Origin: Aquabacterium commune
GTDB taxonomy: Bacteria; Pseudomonadota; Gammaproteobacteria; Burkholderiales; Burkholderiaceae_C
Reading direction: 5' to 3'
Length of the DNA: 64,000 nucleotides
Assembly (NCBI RefSeq): GCF_004362855.1
Contig: NZ_SNXW01000002.1
Span: 62,001-126,000 of the forward strand
This document shows, piece after piece, positions 45,051 through 54,087 of the stretch. The position numbers and the translations under genes are program-made. Position 1 is the stretch's first letter, and every line of letters starts with the position of its first letter. The notes below the pieces were generated by a model. The model saw nothing but the letters and a program-made list of their open reading frames with translations. It ran no database searches and had not been told where the DNA came from.

Positions 45051-45479
45051 ATGCTGGTCCGATTGCTGTATGCCAGCCGCGCCGTCGAGTCGCTCTCAGC
45101 CGAAGTCATCGAGGACATCCTCGCCAGCTCGCGCAAGGGCAACCCCGCTTGCGGCATCACCGGGCTGCTGTGCCACAGCGGCGACATCTTCATGCAGGTG
45201 CTCGAAGGCGGCCGCGATGCCGTGGGCGCCCTGTACAACCGCATCGCCCGTGACCCGCGCCACCGCGACGTCATCGTGCTGCACTACGAAGAAATCACCG
45301 AGCGGCGCTTTGCAGGCTGGACCATGGGCCAGGTCAACCTGAGCCGCGTGAACCCGTCGATCCTGCTGAAGTACTCCGAGCGGCCGGTGCTGGACCCCTA
45401 TGCCGTGTCGGGCCAGGTGTCGATGGCGCTGCTGGAAGAGCTGATCGCCACGGCGTCCATCCTCAGCCGGCCTTGCTGA
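45051..45479 (+). CDS. BLUF blue-light photoreceptor, short form
   Basis: The 142-residue protein binds FAD and switches hydrogen bonding on blue light. Key residues are present: Y7 (VRLLYASR), N31 (KGNPACGITGLL), Q49 (DIFMQVLEGG), W90 and M92 (FAGWTMGQVN). A 40-residue helical C-terminus follows as the likely output or dimer surface; there is no enzyme domain, so it should act through a partner. It is tightly linked to folE (three bases). Confidence 0.93.
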   Translation: MLVRLLYASRAVESLSAEVIEDILASSRKGNPACGITGLLCHSGDIFMQVLEGGRDAVGALYNRIARDPRHRDVIVLHYEEITERRFAGWTMGQVNLSRVNPSILLKYSERPVLDPYAVSGQVSMALLEELIATASILSRPC

Positions 45480-46483
45480 GCGCGCCTTCGGCCACCGCAC
45501 CGTCCGCCCTGCCCGCCACGCTGCTGGGCCTGGATTTCAGCTGCGCGCCCAGCGCCCGCAAGCCACTCACCCTGGCCTGGGGCAGGCGCGCGGGCGGCGT
45601 GGTGCGGCTGGACCGCGTGGACGAATTGCCCACCCTCGCGGCGCTGGAGGCCGTGCTGGCGCCTGGTGCCAGCCACACGGGCGGCACCAGTGGCTTCATC
45701 GCCGCCTGCGACTTCCCCTTCGGCCTGCCCCGCCCCTTCGTGCAAGCCCTGCAGCGGCACGGCCCGGGCACCCTGCCCGCCGACCTGGATGGCCCGGCCT
45801 GCGATGCGGCTGGCGCACCGCTCGAAGCCGAACGCCTGGTGCGCGCCCTGCACCGGCATTGCGTGGACCGCGCCGGCTTCCAGCGCCTCATCGACGGCTG
45901 GGGCGACGCCTGGCACCCTGAACGCACCACAGCGCACCCCGGATCGAAACTGCTGCACCGCGCCACCGACCAGGCCATGCCCGGGGTGTCCAGCACCAGC
46001 CCGCTGCAGACCCGTTACGTGCCCGTGGGCAAGATGTATTTCGAGGGCATGCGCCGCTTGGTCGATGCCAACTTCACCCTGCCCGGACTGCGTGCCGGAC
46101 GCACCAACGCCATCGCCCTGGAGGCCTACCCGGGCCTGCTGGCCTCCGAGCTGCTCGGGCGGCGCAGCTACAAGAGCGACGCCAAGGCCAACACGCCCGC
46201 CGAGGTGAGCGCGCAACAGGCCCGCCTGATCGCCCGCATGGACCTGCTCAATGCGCTGGAACAAGGCCGCAGCCAAAGGCTGGCCGGCGCGCAAGGGCTG
46301 CGACTGCAACTCAGCGCGGCCCAACGCGACCACCTGTTGTCCGACCCCAAGGGCGACCGCCTCGACGCTGTGCTCTGCCTGATGCAGGCCGCCTGGGCGC
46401 AACGCCAGCGTGAAGAAGGCAACGCCCACTGGGGCCTGCCCCCGACCCTGGACCCGGTCGAAGGATGGATACTCTCGGCATGA
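45473..46483 (+). CDS. DUF429 family protein
   Basis: The 336-residue protein has the DUF429 opening LLGLDFSCAPSARKPLTLAW near 17-36 and the ribonuclease-H-like context FIAACDFPFGLPRP near 75-88 and GDRLDAVLCLMQAAW near the end. The family is thought to adopt an RNase H or actin-like fold, with unknown substrate. A TTG at 45473, overlapping the BLUF stop, is the only likely start. Its stop overlaps the next start (ATGA). Confidence 0.82.
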   Translation: MLSAPSATAPSALPATLLGLDFSCAPSARKPLTLAWGRRAGGVVRLDRVDELPTLAALEAVLAPGASHTGGTSGFIAACDFPFGLPRPFVQALQRHGPGTLPADLDGPACDAAGAPLEAERLVRALHRHCVDRAGFQRLIDGWGDAWHPERTTAHPGSKLLHRATDQAMPGVSSTSPLQTRYVPVGKMYFEGMRRLVDANFTLPGLRAGRTNAIALEAYPGLLASELLGRRSYKSDAKANTPAEVSAQQARLIARMDLLNALEQGRSQRLAGAQGLRLQLSAAQRDHLLSDPKGDRLDAVLCLMQAAWAQRQREEGNAHWGLPPTLDPVEGWILSA

Positions 46484-47343
46484 ACGAACTTGCCTTTTCC
46501 CAGACCGAGGTCCTGGGCCAACCCGCCATCGTCGTGCGCGCCCCGGACGGCGCCCAAGCCACTGTTTTGCTGCATGGCGGCCACGTGGTCTCGTGGGTGC
46601 CCGCGGGCGCCGAAGAACAGCTCTACCTCTCGCCCGCAGCCGTGGCTGCGCCCGGCATGGCCGTGCGAGGCGGTGTGCCCGTCATCTTCCCGCAGTTCGA
46701 GCTGCGCGGCCCGGACACCTCCCTGCCCCGCCACGGCCTGGCGCGCACGCGCACCTGGGCGCACGACACCAGCCGCATCGGCCGCGACCATGCGCAGCTG
46801 ACCCTGGCGCTGAGCGACAGCGAGGAAACACGCGCGCTGTGGCCGCACGGCTTCCGCCTGGAGCTGACGGTCTCGGTCGAGGCCAACCGGCTCGACCTCG
46901 AACTGCACGCCGAAAACACCGGTGACACGACCTGGCCTTTCGCGGCGGCCCTGCACACCTACCTGGCCGTGTCGGAGTTGCCCCAGGTGCGGCTGCAAGG
47001 CCTCGAAGGCCACCGCTTCATCGACCGTTTGCTGGGGGGCGAGACCCTGGAAGACCACCCGGAGAAGCGCTTCCACGGCGAGATCGACCGCATCTACGCC
47101 AATGTGCGCGGTGACCTGCTGCTGCGCGATGGCCCGCGCCGTCTGCGCATCGACGCTCAGGACATGCCCGACACCGTGCTGTGGAACCCGGGCCCCGAGG
47201 CCTGCGCCAAGCTGGCCGACATGCCCGCCGATGGCTGGCGCCACATGCTGTGCGTCGAAGGTGGCCGCATCCTGGAGCCGATCACCCTGGCGCCGGGCGA
47301 AGACTGGACGGGCCGCCAGAGCTTCACGCTCGAAGCGATGTGA
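46480..47343 (+). CDS. D-hexose-6-phosphate mutarotase (YeaD type)
   Basis: The 287-residue beta-sandwich epimerase interconverts alpha and beta forms of glucose-6-phosphate. Family motifs are LLHGGHVVSWVPAGAEE near 30-46, RGGVPVIFPQFE near 64-75, RHGLARTRTW near 85-94 and the catalytic His/Glu region FAAALHTYLAVS near 152-163. ATG 46480 overlaps the DUF429 stop. Last gene of the folE-BLUF-DUF429 run; it converges with sco. Confidence 0.9.
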   Translation: MNELAFSQTEVLGQPAIVVRAPDGAQATVLLHGGHVVSWVPAGAEEQLYLSPAAVAAPGMAVRGGVPVIFPQFELRGPDTSLPRHGLARTRTWAHDTSRIGRDHAQLTLALSDSEETRALWPHGFRLELTVSVEANRLDLELHAENTGDTTWPFAAALHTYLAVSELPQVRLQGLEGHRFIDRLLGGETLEDHPEKRFHGEIDRIYANVRGDLLLRDGPRRLRIDAQDMPDTVLWNPGPEACAKLADMPADGWRHMLCVEGGRILEPITLAPGEDWTGRQSFTLEAM

Positions 47344-47364
47344 TGCGGGTGTGGTGGGCAGCGC

Positions 47365-48024
47365 TCAGCCGGCCGCGCTCAGCAGCTGCTTGAGGTCGGC
47401 CGTGAGGGCGTCCACGCCCAGGCCGTAGCGCACGAACAGGCGCACCTGGCCTGCCGGGTCGAACACGTAGGCACCGGCGGTGTGGTCCAGGGTGTAGCCG
47501 CCACCTGAGGTGGGCACCTTCTGGTAAAACACCTTGAACTCGCGCGCGGTGGCGTCGATGTCGGCCAGCGAGCCCGTCAGGCCAACGAAGCTGGGGTCCA
47601 TGCCCGTGAGATAGGCCTTGAGCAAGACCGGCGTGTCGCGCTCCGGGTCCACTGACACGAACACGCCTTGCACGCGCTCGCCATCGGCGCCCAGCCTGCG
47701 GCGCACCTCGGCCAGTTCGGCCATGGTCGTGGGGCAGACGTCCGGGCATTGCGTGAAACCGAAAAACACGAACACCACCTTGCCCTTGAACTCGGCCAGG
47801 TTGCGCGGTTTGCCATCGAAGTCATTGAGCTGCAAGCGCCGGGCGTAATCCGCGCCGGTGATGTCCACCGCATTGAATTTGGCCGTGGGCTTGGGCACGC
47901 CGCCAGGCTGCACCTTGTCGCACCCTGCGAGGGCTGCCAAAGTCACAGGCAGGGCCACAGCGGCACCGGCCAGGCCGCCGGCCGATCGCAACACCGTGCG
48001 TCGGCCCATGTCGAGCTTGCTCAT
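47365..48024 (-). CDS. Sco1/SenC copper chaperone for cytochrome oxidase
   Basis: The 219-residue protein has a lipoprotein-type signal (LAALAGC, lipidated C35) and a thioredoxin fold with C93 and C97 (TQCPDVCP) and H181 (LDHTAG) as copper ligands. It loads or reduces the CuA site of subunit II. It is the last gene of the heme/copper branch of the oxidase locus, 27 bases after ctaB. Confidence 0.94.
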   Translation of the reverse strand: MSKLDMGRRTVLRSAGGLAGAAVALPVTLAALAGCDKVQPGGVPKPTAKFNAVDITGADYARRLQLNDFDGKPRNLAEFKGKVVFVFFGFTQCPDVCPTTMAELAEVRRRLGADGERVQGVFVSVDPERDTPVLLKAYLTGMDPSFVGLTGSLADIDATAREFKVFYQKVPTSGGGYTLDHTAGAYVFDPAGQVRLFVRYGLGVDALTADLKQLLSAAG

Positions 48025-48051
48025 GTTCGGGGTGGCGCCCAGGCGCCGAGG

Positions 48052-49026
48052 TCAGATCGTCCAGTAATGATCGACCAGCAAGGCCGCGAACATCAGCATG
48101 AGGTGCACGATGGAGAAGCGGAAGGTCTTGCGGGCCAGTTCGTCACTGTAACGCCGCCACAGCGCAAAGGCGTATCCCACGAACATCAGACCCAGCACCA
48201 CGGCCGAGGCCAGGTAGATCCAGCCGCTCATGCCGTAGATGAAGGGCAGCAGGCTGCCCGCCAGCAGGATGACGGTGTAGAGCAGCACGTGCAGGCGCGT
48301 GAAGGCATTGCCGTGCGTCACGGGCAGCATGGGCAGGCCGGCGCGGGCGTAGTCTTCGACGCGGTACAGCGCCAGCGCCCAGAAGTGCGGCGGCGTCCAC
48401 AGGAAGATGATGAGACAGAGCATCAGCGCCTCGGGCTCGACGGCACCGCGCATGGCGGCCCAGCCCAGCACGGGCGGCATCGCCCCCGAAGCCCCACCGA
48501 TGACGATGTTTTGCGGCGTCAGAGGTTTGAGCACCACGGTGTACACGATGGCGTAACCGACGAAGGTGGCCAGGGTCAGCCACATGGTCAGCAGGTTCAC
48601 CCACAGACCGAGGATGGCCATGCCCGTGCCGCACAGCACGGCGCTGAACAGCAGCGTGTGCTTGCGGCTGAGCTCGCCGCGGGCCGTAGGCCGCCAGGCG
48701 GTGCGCTTCATGCGGGCGTCGATGCCCTGCTCGATGAGGCAGTTGAAGGCCGCCGCCGACCCCGCCACCAGCCAGATGCCGATGCAGGCCGCCAGCGCCG
48801 TGAGCGCCTCGGCCGCCGACGGCACGCCGGGCACGGCCAGCAGCATGCCGATGACGGCGCAGAAGACGATGAGCTGCACCACCCGGGGCTTGGTCAGCAC
48901 GTGGTACTGGCGCCAGGCAGCGAGCGGGCGCACGGCAGAGGTGGCGCCCGAAGCGGGGGACGATGCCTGGGCCGAAGCGGACAGGGTGGCCGTGGAAACC
49001 GTGGAAGACGCGAAGGTGTCGGACAT
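48052..49026 (-). CDS. ctaB: Protoheme IX farnesyltransferase (heme O synthase)
   Basis: The 324-residue UbiA-type enzyme adds farnesyl to heme B. Prenyl-binding Asp motifs are [15 protein letters not shown] near 94-108 and [14 protein letters not shown] near 213-226, within about nine helices; [13 protein letters not shown] opens helix 1. ATG 49026 gives a Ser/Thr/Ala-rich leader. It lies 26 bases after ctaA. Confidence 0.95.
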   Translation of the reverse strand: MSDTFASSTVSTATLSASAQASSPASGATSAVRPLAAWRQYHVLTKPRVVQLIVFCAVIGMLLAVPGVPSAAEALTALAACIGIWLVAGSAAAFNCLIEQGIDARMKRTAWRPTARGELSRKHTLLFSAVLCGTGMAILGLWVNLLTMWLTLATFVGYAIVYTVVLKPLTPQNIVIGGASGAMPPVLGWAAMRGAVEPEALMLCLIIFLWTPPHFWALALYRVEDYARAGLPMLPVTHGNAFTRLHVLLYTVILLAGSLLPFIYGMSGWIYLASAVVLGLMFVGYAFALWRRYSDELARKTFRFSIVHLMLMFAALLVDHYWTI

Positions 49027-49052
49027 GTTCAAGGCTCGGTAAGCTGACTCGA

Positions 49053-50309
49053 CTATGACGCAGCCGGGTGCGCATCTCCAGGGTGATGTCCCTGATGTCG
49101 CGCGGTCGGGTTCTGCCTTTGCGGCACCTCGGCCTCCGCTTGCGCCAGATGCCCGATCGCACCGCGCGGCAGCACCCACAGCCGCACCAGCCAGGCCACC
49201 AGCAGGGCCGCACCCAGCGTGTGGGCCAGGGCCGCCACCAGGGGCCAACCCAGCACCACGTTGCTCAGGCCGGAGGTCAGCTGCCAAAGCAGCAAGCCGA
49301 CCAGCACGCGGGCCTCGCGCCGCCAGGGCCGTACACCGCCCAAATCACCGCCCACCTGCCAGCGCCCCAGGCGCCAGGCGTAGGTGGCCAAGGCCAGCGC
49401 CACAACCAGCGCCAGGCAACGGTGCGCCAGGTGGATGGCCGTCAGCCCCGCCAGGGTGAGGTAGCCAGCCTCGCTGTCGCCGCCCAGCGGGCGCAACAGA
49501 TGGAAGCCGGCGCGGAAATCGGTGTCGGGCCACCACTGGCCCTGGCAAGTCGGGAACTCGCTGCAGGCCAGCACGGCGTAATTCGTGCTGACCCAGGCGC
49601 CCGACGCGATCTGCACCACGAGCAGCAGCAACACGGCCAGGCCGACACGCCGCAAACCGGCGCCTGCCCAGGCCGCATCCAGCGTGTCAGCGGCATCACC
49701 GGGCATGCACAATCGCGGCGACAACACGCGCACCTGGGCGGTGAGCATCGCCACGCCCAGCACCGCGCCCAGCAAGTGCCCCGTCACGATGATGGGCTGC
49801 AGCTTGAGCGTGACGGTCAAGGCGCCGAACGCCCCCTGGGCACAGACCCACACGAAGGTGGCCGTGGCCCACCAGGGCGACAGGCCGCCGGCATGCCGCA
49901 TGCGCCAGGCCAACAGCATCAAAGCCGTGATGAGGGCACCCACGCCGGTGGCCAGGTAGCGGTGCAGCATCTCGATCCAGGCCTTGCCGTGCGTGACCGG
50001 CCCGCCCGGCAAGGCCGCCTGGGCCGCGCTGATGTCGCTGTGCGCCTGGAAAGGGCTGAGTTCGCCGTAGCAGCCGGGCCAATCGGGACAGCCCAGGCCA
50101 GAGTCGGTCAGGCGGGTGAAAGCGCCGAACACCACGAGGTCCAGGGTCAGGAAGAGCGTGGCCACCGTCAACACGCGCTGCCACGCCGGCCAGCCTTGCA
50201 AGCCCTGCTGGCGACCACGCCGCAGCACCCAGGCGGCCGGCAGCACGGCCAAGGCCGCACCCAGCAGCGCCACTTCCACGGCGGGGTTGAGGTTGATCAG
50301 CGCCAGCAT
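49053..50309 (-). CDS. ctaA: Heme A synthase (CtaA/Cox15)
   Basis: The 418-residue protein with about eight helices oxidises the C8 methyl of heme O to give heme A. Motifs are [22 protein letters not shown] near 62-83, [13 protein letters not shown] near 111-123, [11 protein letters not shown] near 176-186 and [10 protein letters not shown] near 293-302, with heme-ligand His residues. The C-terminal tail is polar and His/Pro-rich ([17 protein letters not shown]). Confidence 0.95.
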   Translation of the reverse strand: MLALINLNPAVEVALLGAALAVLPAAWVLRRGRQQGLQGWPAWQRVLTVATLFLTLDLVVFGAFTRLTDSGLGCPDWPGCYGELSPFQAHSDISAAQAALPGGPVTHGKAWIEMLHRYLATGVGALITALMLLAWRMRHAGGLSPWWATATFVWVCAQGAFGALTVTLKLQPIIVTGHLLGAVLGVAMLTAQVRVLSPRLCMPGDAADTLDAAWAGAGLRRVGLAVLLLLVVQIASGAWVSTNYAVLACSEFPTCQGQWWPDTDFRAGFHLLRPLGGDSEAGYLTLAGLTAIHLAHRCLALVVALALATYAWRLGRWQVGGDLGGVRPWRREARVLVGLLLWQLTSGLSNVVLGWPLVAALAHTLGAALLVAWLVRLWVLPRGAIGHLAQAEAEVPQRQNPTARHQGHHPGDAHPAAS

Positions 50310-50312
50310 GGT

Positions 50313-51026
50313 TCAACGACCGGCTTTGTCCCAGGACTCGTTGGCCTTCATCAGGCGCAACAGGTCTTTCTTGATGCGCACCGGATCGGCCTGGGCGGGG
50401 AATCGCATCATCCAGTCGCCGCGGGGGTCCACCAGGTAGAAATGGGCCGACAGCGGCTGCCCGGGTTCCGGCTGCAACCAGCGGGCCACGGCTGCAGGGT
50501 CGGCACGCAGGGTCCAGGCCTGCTGCATGGCGGGCAAGAGCGACGGGCGCACCGGCGCCTGGTCGGTGACCAGCCAGACGCGGTCGATGCGGTCCTTGTC
50601 CTTGCCGAGGATCTCGCGCAACTGACGCTGCTGGTAGAGGTGCTGCTCACAGGCGGGATCGCACGCGCCACCCGCCACCGACACCAGCAGCCACTGGCCT
50701 TTGAGCGCGTTGGGCTGCACACGCTGGCCTTGCAGGTCGGTCAACACCAGCTGGCCATCGGCAGGCACCGGCCGCGTCGGCTGGATGAGCTCGCCATAGT
50801 TGGTGCGACCTTGCGGGCGCAGCACGTAGTACGTGAAGTACGAGGCCACCACCGGCGCAGCACACACCGCCCAGACCGCCAGCATCTTGATGCGGCCCAT
50901 GCGGGTGCGCTGGTCGAGCGACTGTCGGGCCTTGTCGGCCGGCGGCAGGCTGTGCACGCTGAGCTGCACCAGCGGGTCGTTGGCGGAAGGCTTGGAGGGC
51001 AACTGGGGTGACAAGGCAGAACTCAT
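50313..51026 (-). CDS. Membrane-anchored Sco-like thioredoxin-fold protein
   Basis: The 237-residue protein has one membrane helix (about 48-68) and a thioredoxin-like domain with C122 and C126 (GACDPACEQ) and H195 (LSAHFYLVDPRGD), the CxxxC plus His set used by Sco proteins for copper. General similarity to Sco is low, so it is usually labelled only as an oxidase assembly protein. It overlaps the SURF1 stop by four bases and lies next to ctaA. Confidence 0.78.
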   Translation of the reverse strand: MSSALSPQLPSKPSANDPLVQLSVHSLPPADKARQSLDQRTRMGRIKMLAVWAVCAAPVVASYFTYYVLRPQGRTNYGELIQPTRPVPADGQLVLTDLQGQRVQPNALKGQWLLVSVAGGACDPACEQHLYQQRQLREILGKDKDRIDRVWLVTDQAPVRPSLLPAMQQAWTLRADPAAVARWLQPEPGQPLSAHFYLVDPRGDWMMRFPAQADPVRIKKDLLRLMKANESWDKAGR

Positions 51027-51826
51027 GGGCGCGAGGGATCGGGTTGGGCCAGGGCACGGGCACGGGCACGGTAAAGGGGCCGCAGGAACTGGAACCACAG
51101 TGTGAGGCCCGCGGCGATGGCCGAGAGCGCAAACCACTGCGCGGCGTAGGCCTGGTGCTTGCCGACGCCCGCATCGGGTGCCGTCCAGTGGCGCAGCAAA
51201 GCCACCCCGCTTGGCCGCTCATCGTCGGTCTGCAGCAAGGCGCCTGCAAGCGGGGCTTGCCCCAACCAGGCCTGCCAGAAGGCCGCATCGGCGTTTTGTC
51301 GGATGACGCGGTGCAGGCGCGCATCGGGCAGCGCCTCGTCGCCGATGGCATAGGTGCGGGATGGCTGTTGCGCCACGCGCCCGGGCACCGAGACCTCGGC
51401 ATCGCTGTCCTGCCATGCGGGCAGACGCTGGCGGTCGCGCACATCGCGCGGCACCCAGCCCCGCTGCACCAGCAACACCTGCCCCTGGCACGGGCCGTGG
51501 CTCAGGCGCAAGGGCGTGAGCACGATGAAGCCGGAGCTGCCGTCCATCGGTCGGTTGTCGAGGAAGACGGTGCGGTCGCCCAGCCAGCGTCCGCGCAGTT
51601 GCGCCGGGCGATCGACCGGCAAATCCACTGAGGCCTGTCTGTCGGCCGAGGCGCAGGGCCAATCGGCAGCGGTCCAGGCAGCTTCGGTCGCGCGGCGCTG
51701 CATCAGCGCAGCTGCGGACAACTTGTCATCGGCGCGTTGCAGCTGCCAGCGCCCCAGGCCCGCCGTGGCCAGGCAGGTGAGCACACCCGCCAAGACCGCC
51801 ACCCACCGTGTACACACCGGGTTCAT
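51023..51826 (-). CDS. SURF1 oxidase assembly factor
   Basis: The 267-residue protein has two membrane helices, at the N-terminus (WVAVLAGVLTCLATAGLGRWQLQR) and C-terminus (AQWFALSAIAAGLTLWFQFLR), around a periplasmic domain with TVFLDNRPMDGSSGFIVLTP and LLVQRGWVPRD. SURF1 helps insert or retain heme A in subunit I. It is divergent from the twin-helix gene by 40 bases. Confidence 0.93.
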   Translation of the reverse strand: MNPVCTRWVAVLAGVLTCLATAGLGRWQLQRADDKLSAAALMQRRATEAAWTAADWPCASADRQASVDLPVDRPAQLRGRWLGDRTVFLDNRPMDGSSGFIVLTPLRLSHGPCQGQVLLVQRGWVPRDVRDRQRLPAWQDSDAEVSVPGRVAQQPSRTYAIGDEALPDARLHRVIRQNADAAFWQAWLGQAPLAGALLQTDDERPSGVALLRHWTAPDAGVGKHQAYAAQWFALSAIAAGLTLWFQFLRPLYRARARALAQPDPSRP

Positions 51827-51866
51827 CGCATGGTTCCCACCAGGTCAGAAGACCATAATCACCGGC

Positions 51867-52115
51867 ATGAAATTCGTTTTCTTGCTGGGCCTGCTGGCCA
51901 TCATCGGGGCACTGGCCATGGCCGGCCGGGCCATGTTGCAAGGTGGCCGCAGCGGCAAACCCGGAGAGCCAGGCGAACCGGGCAAGCTCAAGGGCAAACG
52001 CATGGCACGTGCGCTTGCCCTGCGGGTGGCCCTGTCGATCGCACTGTTCGCCTTCATCCTGATCTCATACCAGATGGGCTGGATCCAGCCCACCGGTGTG
52101 CCACTGGCGCGCTGA
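51867..52115 (+). CDS. Twin-transmembrane protein (DUF2909-like)
   Basis: The 82-residue protein has two helices (about 3-20 and 52-72) joined by a Gly/Pro/Lys loop (GGRSGKPGEPGEPGKLKGK) that looks collagen-like. Small proteins of this kind are regularly encoded between SURF1 and subunit III genes in Burkholderiales. Its role is unknown, probably oxidase assembly. It is the only plus-strand gene in the locus. Confidence 0.75.
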   Translation: MKFVFLLGLLAIIGALAMAGRAMLQGGRSGKPGEPGEPGKLKGKRMARALALRVALSIALFAFILISYQMGWIQPTGVPLAR

Positions 52116-52122
52116 GCGCCGC

Positions 52123-53007
52123 TCAGGTCCAGTACACCACCACGTACAGGCCCAGCCAGACCACGTCCACGAAGTGCCAGTACCAGGCGGCGCCTTCGAA
52201 GCCGAAGTGGTTGTCGGCCGTGAAGTGGCCCTTCTGCAAACGCAGCGTGATGAACAGCAGCATCAGCATGCCCACGAACACGTGCATGCCGTGGAAGCCC
52301 GTCAGCATGAAGAAGGTCGAGCCGTAAATGCCCGATGACAGCTTCAGGTTCAGGTGGTGGTAAGCCTCGTAGTACTCGAAAGCCTGCAAGCCCAGGAAGG
52401 CCACGCCCAGCAGCACGGTGATCCACATGAAGGTGATGCACTTGCCGCGCAGGTTTTGCAGCAGCGCATGGTGGGCCACGGTGAGCGTCACACCCGAGGT
52501 CAGCAGCAAGAGGGTGTTGATCGTGGGCAAGGGCCAGGGGTCCATGGTCCGGAAGGGCTCGACCGTGCCTGCGGGTGAGCCGGTCGCGCCGGCCAGCTCG
52601 GTCGGCCAGATGGCTTTGAAGTCAGGCCACAGCAGGGCGTTGTCGAGGCTGCCCAGGCTGGGCAAAACGTGCAGGCGGGCCCAGTACAGGGCGCCGAAGA
52701 AGGACGCGAAGAACATCACCTCGGAGAAGATGAACCAGGCCATGCTCCAGCGGAAGGACAGGTCGATGCGCTCGCCGTACATGCCGCCCTCGCTCTCGCC
52801 AATGGCCTGCGAGAACCACTGCTTGAGCACCACCAGCCACCACACCAGGCCGAAGGCGAAGGCGAACGGCGCCCATGAGACACCGTTGACCCATTGCCCT
52901 GCCCCGAGGATCACGAAAAACAGGCCGACCGCCGCCATCGCGGGGTGGCGGGACGGACCTGGCACGTAGTAGTAGGGCGCGTGGCCCTTGCTCACCGCTG
53001 ACGACAT
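52123..53007 (-). CDS. ctaE: Cytochrome c oxidase subunit III
   Basis: The 294-residue, seven-helix protein shows subunit III motifs: PGPSRHPAMAAVGLFF near 17-32, MAWFIFSEVMFFASFFGALY near 89-108 (Glu in the helix), FEYYEAYHHLNL near 215 and FHGMHVFVGMLMLL near 243. It stabilises subunit I and guides protons. It lies 43 bases after the DUF2970 gene. Confidence 0.96.
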   Translation of the reverse strand: MSSAVSKGHAPYYYVPGPSRHPAMAAVGLFFVILGAGQWVNGVSWAPFAFAFGLVWWLVVLKQWFSQAIGESEGGMYGERIDLSFRWSMAWFIFSEVMFFASFFGALYWARLHVLPSLGSLDNALLWPDFKAIWPTELAGATGSPAGTVEPFRTMDPWPLPTINTLLLLTSGVTLTVAHHALLQNLRGKCITFMWITVLLGVAFLGLQAFEYYEAYHHLNLKLSSGIYGSTFFMLTGFHGMHVFVGMLMLLFITLRLQKGHFTADNHFGFEGAAWYWHFVDVVWLGLYVVVYWT

Positions 53008-53050
53008 CTTGATCTCCTCAGAGCTGTCTCACACCTGATTCACACATGGC

Positions 53051-53290
53051 TCAGACGGCGGACGCGGCCGCGCCGCTGCCCACGATCCACTGCACCAGCC
53101 AGACCAATCCCAGCACGAACACCAAACCGGCGAGGATGCCGGCGATGATCACGTGGACCGGGTTGATCTTGGCCACATCCTCTTCGTAACCCGAGGCCTT
53201 GCGCACCCCGAAAAAAGACCAGGCAACGGCCTTGAGCGTCTGCAGGAAGGAGCCCTTGCGCTGCGCCGCCTGCTTCAAATCCTTGCTCAT
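53051..53290 (-). CDS. DUF2970 single-helix protein
   Basis: The 79-residue protein has KAVAWSFFGVRKASGYEED near 20-38 and one helix (about 45-70, PVHVIIAGILAGLVFVLGLV). This is the DUF2970 pattern, a small protein commonly found inside betaproteobacterial oxidase operons between ctaG and ctaE. Its function is unknown. Confidence 0.85.
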   Translation of the reverse strand: MSKDLKQAAQRKGSFLQTLKAVAWSFFGVRKASGYEEDVAKINPVHVIIAGILAGLVFVLGLVWLVQWIVGSGAAASAV

Positions 53291-53324
53291 GGCCCCTTCA
53301 CCTTCGCCCTCACCTTCACCACGC

Positions 53325-53924
53325 TCACACCGAACCCCCTGGCGCCGCCGGCACCTTGCCGCCCACCTCGAAGAAGGTGTAGGACAGCGTGATGGTGCTG
53401 ACGTCTTTGGGCAGCTTGGGGTCGATCACGAACACCACGGGCCAGCGCTTGGTCTCGCCAGGCGCCAGCGTGTGTTCGGTGAAACAGAAACACTCCAGCT
53501 TGTTGAAATGCGCCGTGGCCTGCTTGGGCGCGTAGCTGGGAATCGCCTGGGCCGCCATGGTGCGCGACTGGCGGTTGTGGAATTCATAGACCACGGTGGT
53601 GACCTCGCCCGGGTGCACGCGCACGGTGCGCATCTCGGGCTTGAAGTCCCAGGGGCCGCGCGCGTTGGCATCGAACTCCACGGTGATGGTGCGGGTCAAG
53701 TCCACCTGCGTGTTGCGCGCACGGCCAGCGGCACCCGGCACCTGCTGCTCGGTGAGGGACAGCACATTGATGCCCAGCGCTTCGCAGATGTGCTTGTACA
53801 TCGGCACCATCGCGTAACCGAAGCCGAACATCACGGCTGTGACCACGGTGAGCTTGCCCACCATGTTCAGGTTGGCCTGGCGCAGTCGCAGCAGCGCTGC
53901 AGGGAGCTTGGACACCGATGCCAT
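53325..53924 (-). CDS. ctaG: Cytochrome oxidase CuB assembly protein CtaG (Cox11)
   Basis: The 199-residue protein has one N-terminal helix (MVGKLTVVTAVMFGFGYAMV) and a periplasmic immunoglobulin-like domain with copper ligands in FNKLECFCFTEHTLAPGE near 143-160. It delivers copper to the CuB site of subunit I. It sits eight bases after the small assembly gene. Confidence 0.95.
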   Translation of the reverse strand: MASVSKLPAALLRLRQANLNMVGKLTVVTAVMFGFGYAMVPMYKHICEALGINVLSLTEQQVPGAAGRARNTQVDLTRTITVEFDANARGPWDFKPEMRTVRVHPGEVTTVVYEFHNRQSRTMAAQAIPSYAPKQATAHFNKLECFCFTEHTLAPGETKRWPVVFVIDPKLPKDVSTITLSYTFFEVGGKVPAAPGGSV

Positions 53925-53932
53925 CGCGACCT

Positions 53933-54082
53933 TCAGCCCTTGCCCAGCAAGATCATCTTCACGACAAAACCGATGAAGAAGGTGGCGGCCACCGAGGCCA
54001 GCACCAGGGCCAGGCGCAGGTTGCGGCGGCGGTCCACCGGATCGGCTGACACGTCGTTCATGGTGTTCATTCCTTGGCTCAT
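53933..54082 (-). CDS. Cytochrome oxidase small assembly protein
   Basis: This 49-residue protein has one helix (LRLALVLASVAATFFIGFVV) after a polar N-terminus (DPVDRRRN). Its size, single helix and position between ctaD and ctaG match the short assembly protein seen in related operons. The start at 54082 is five bases after the ctaD stop; internal Met codons at 54070 and 54061 are alternatives. Confidence 0.78.
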   Translation of the reverse strand: MSQGMNTMNDVSADPVDRRRNLRLALVLASVAATFFIGFVVKMILLGKG

Positions 54083-54087
54083 GCCGA

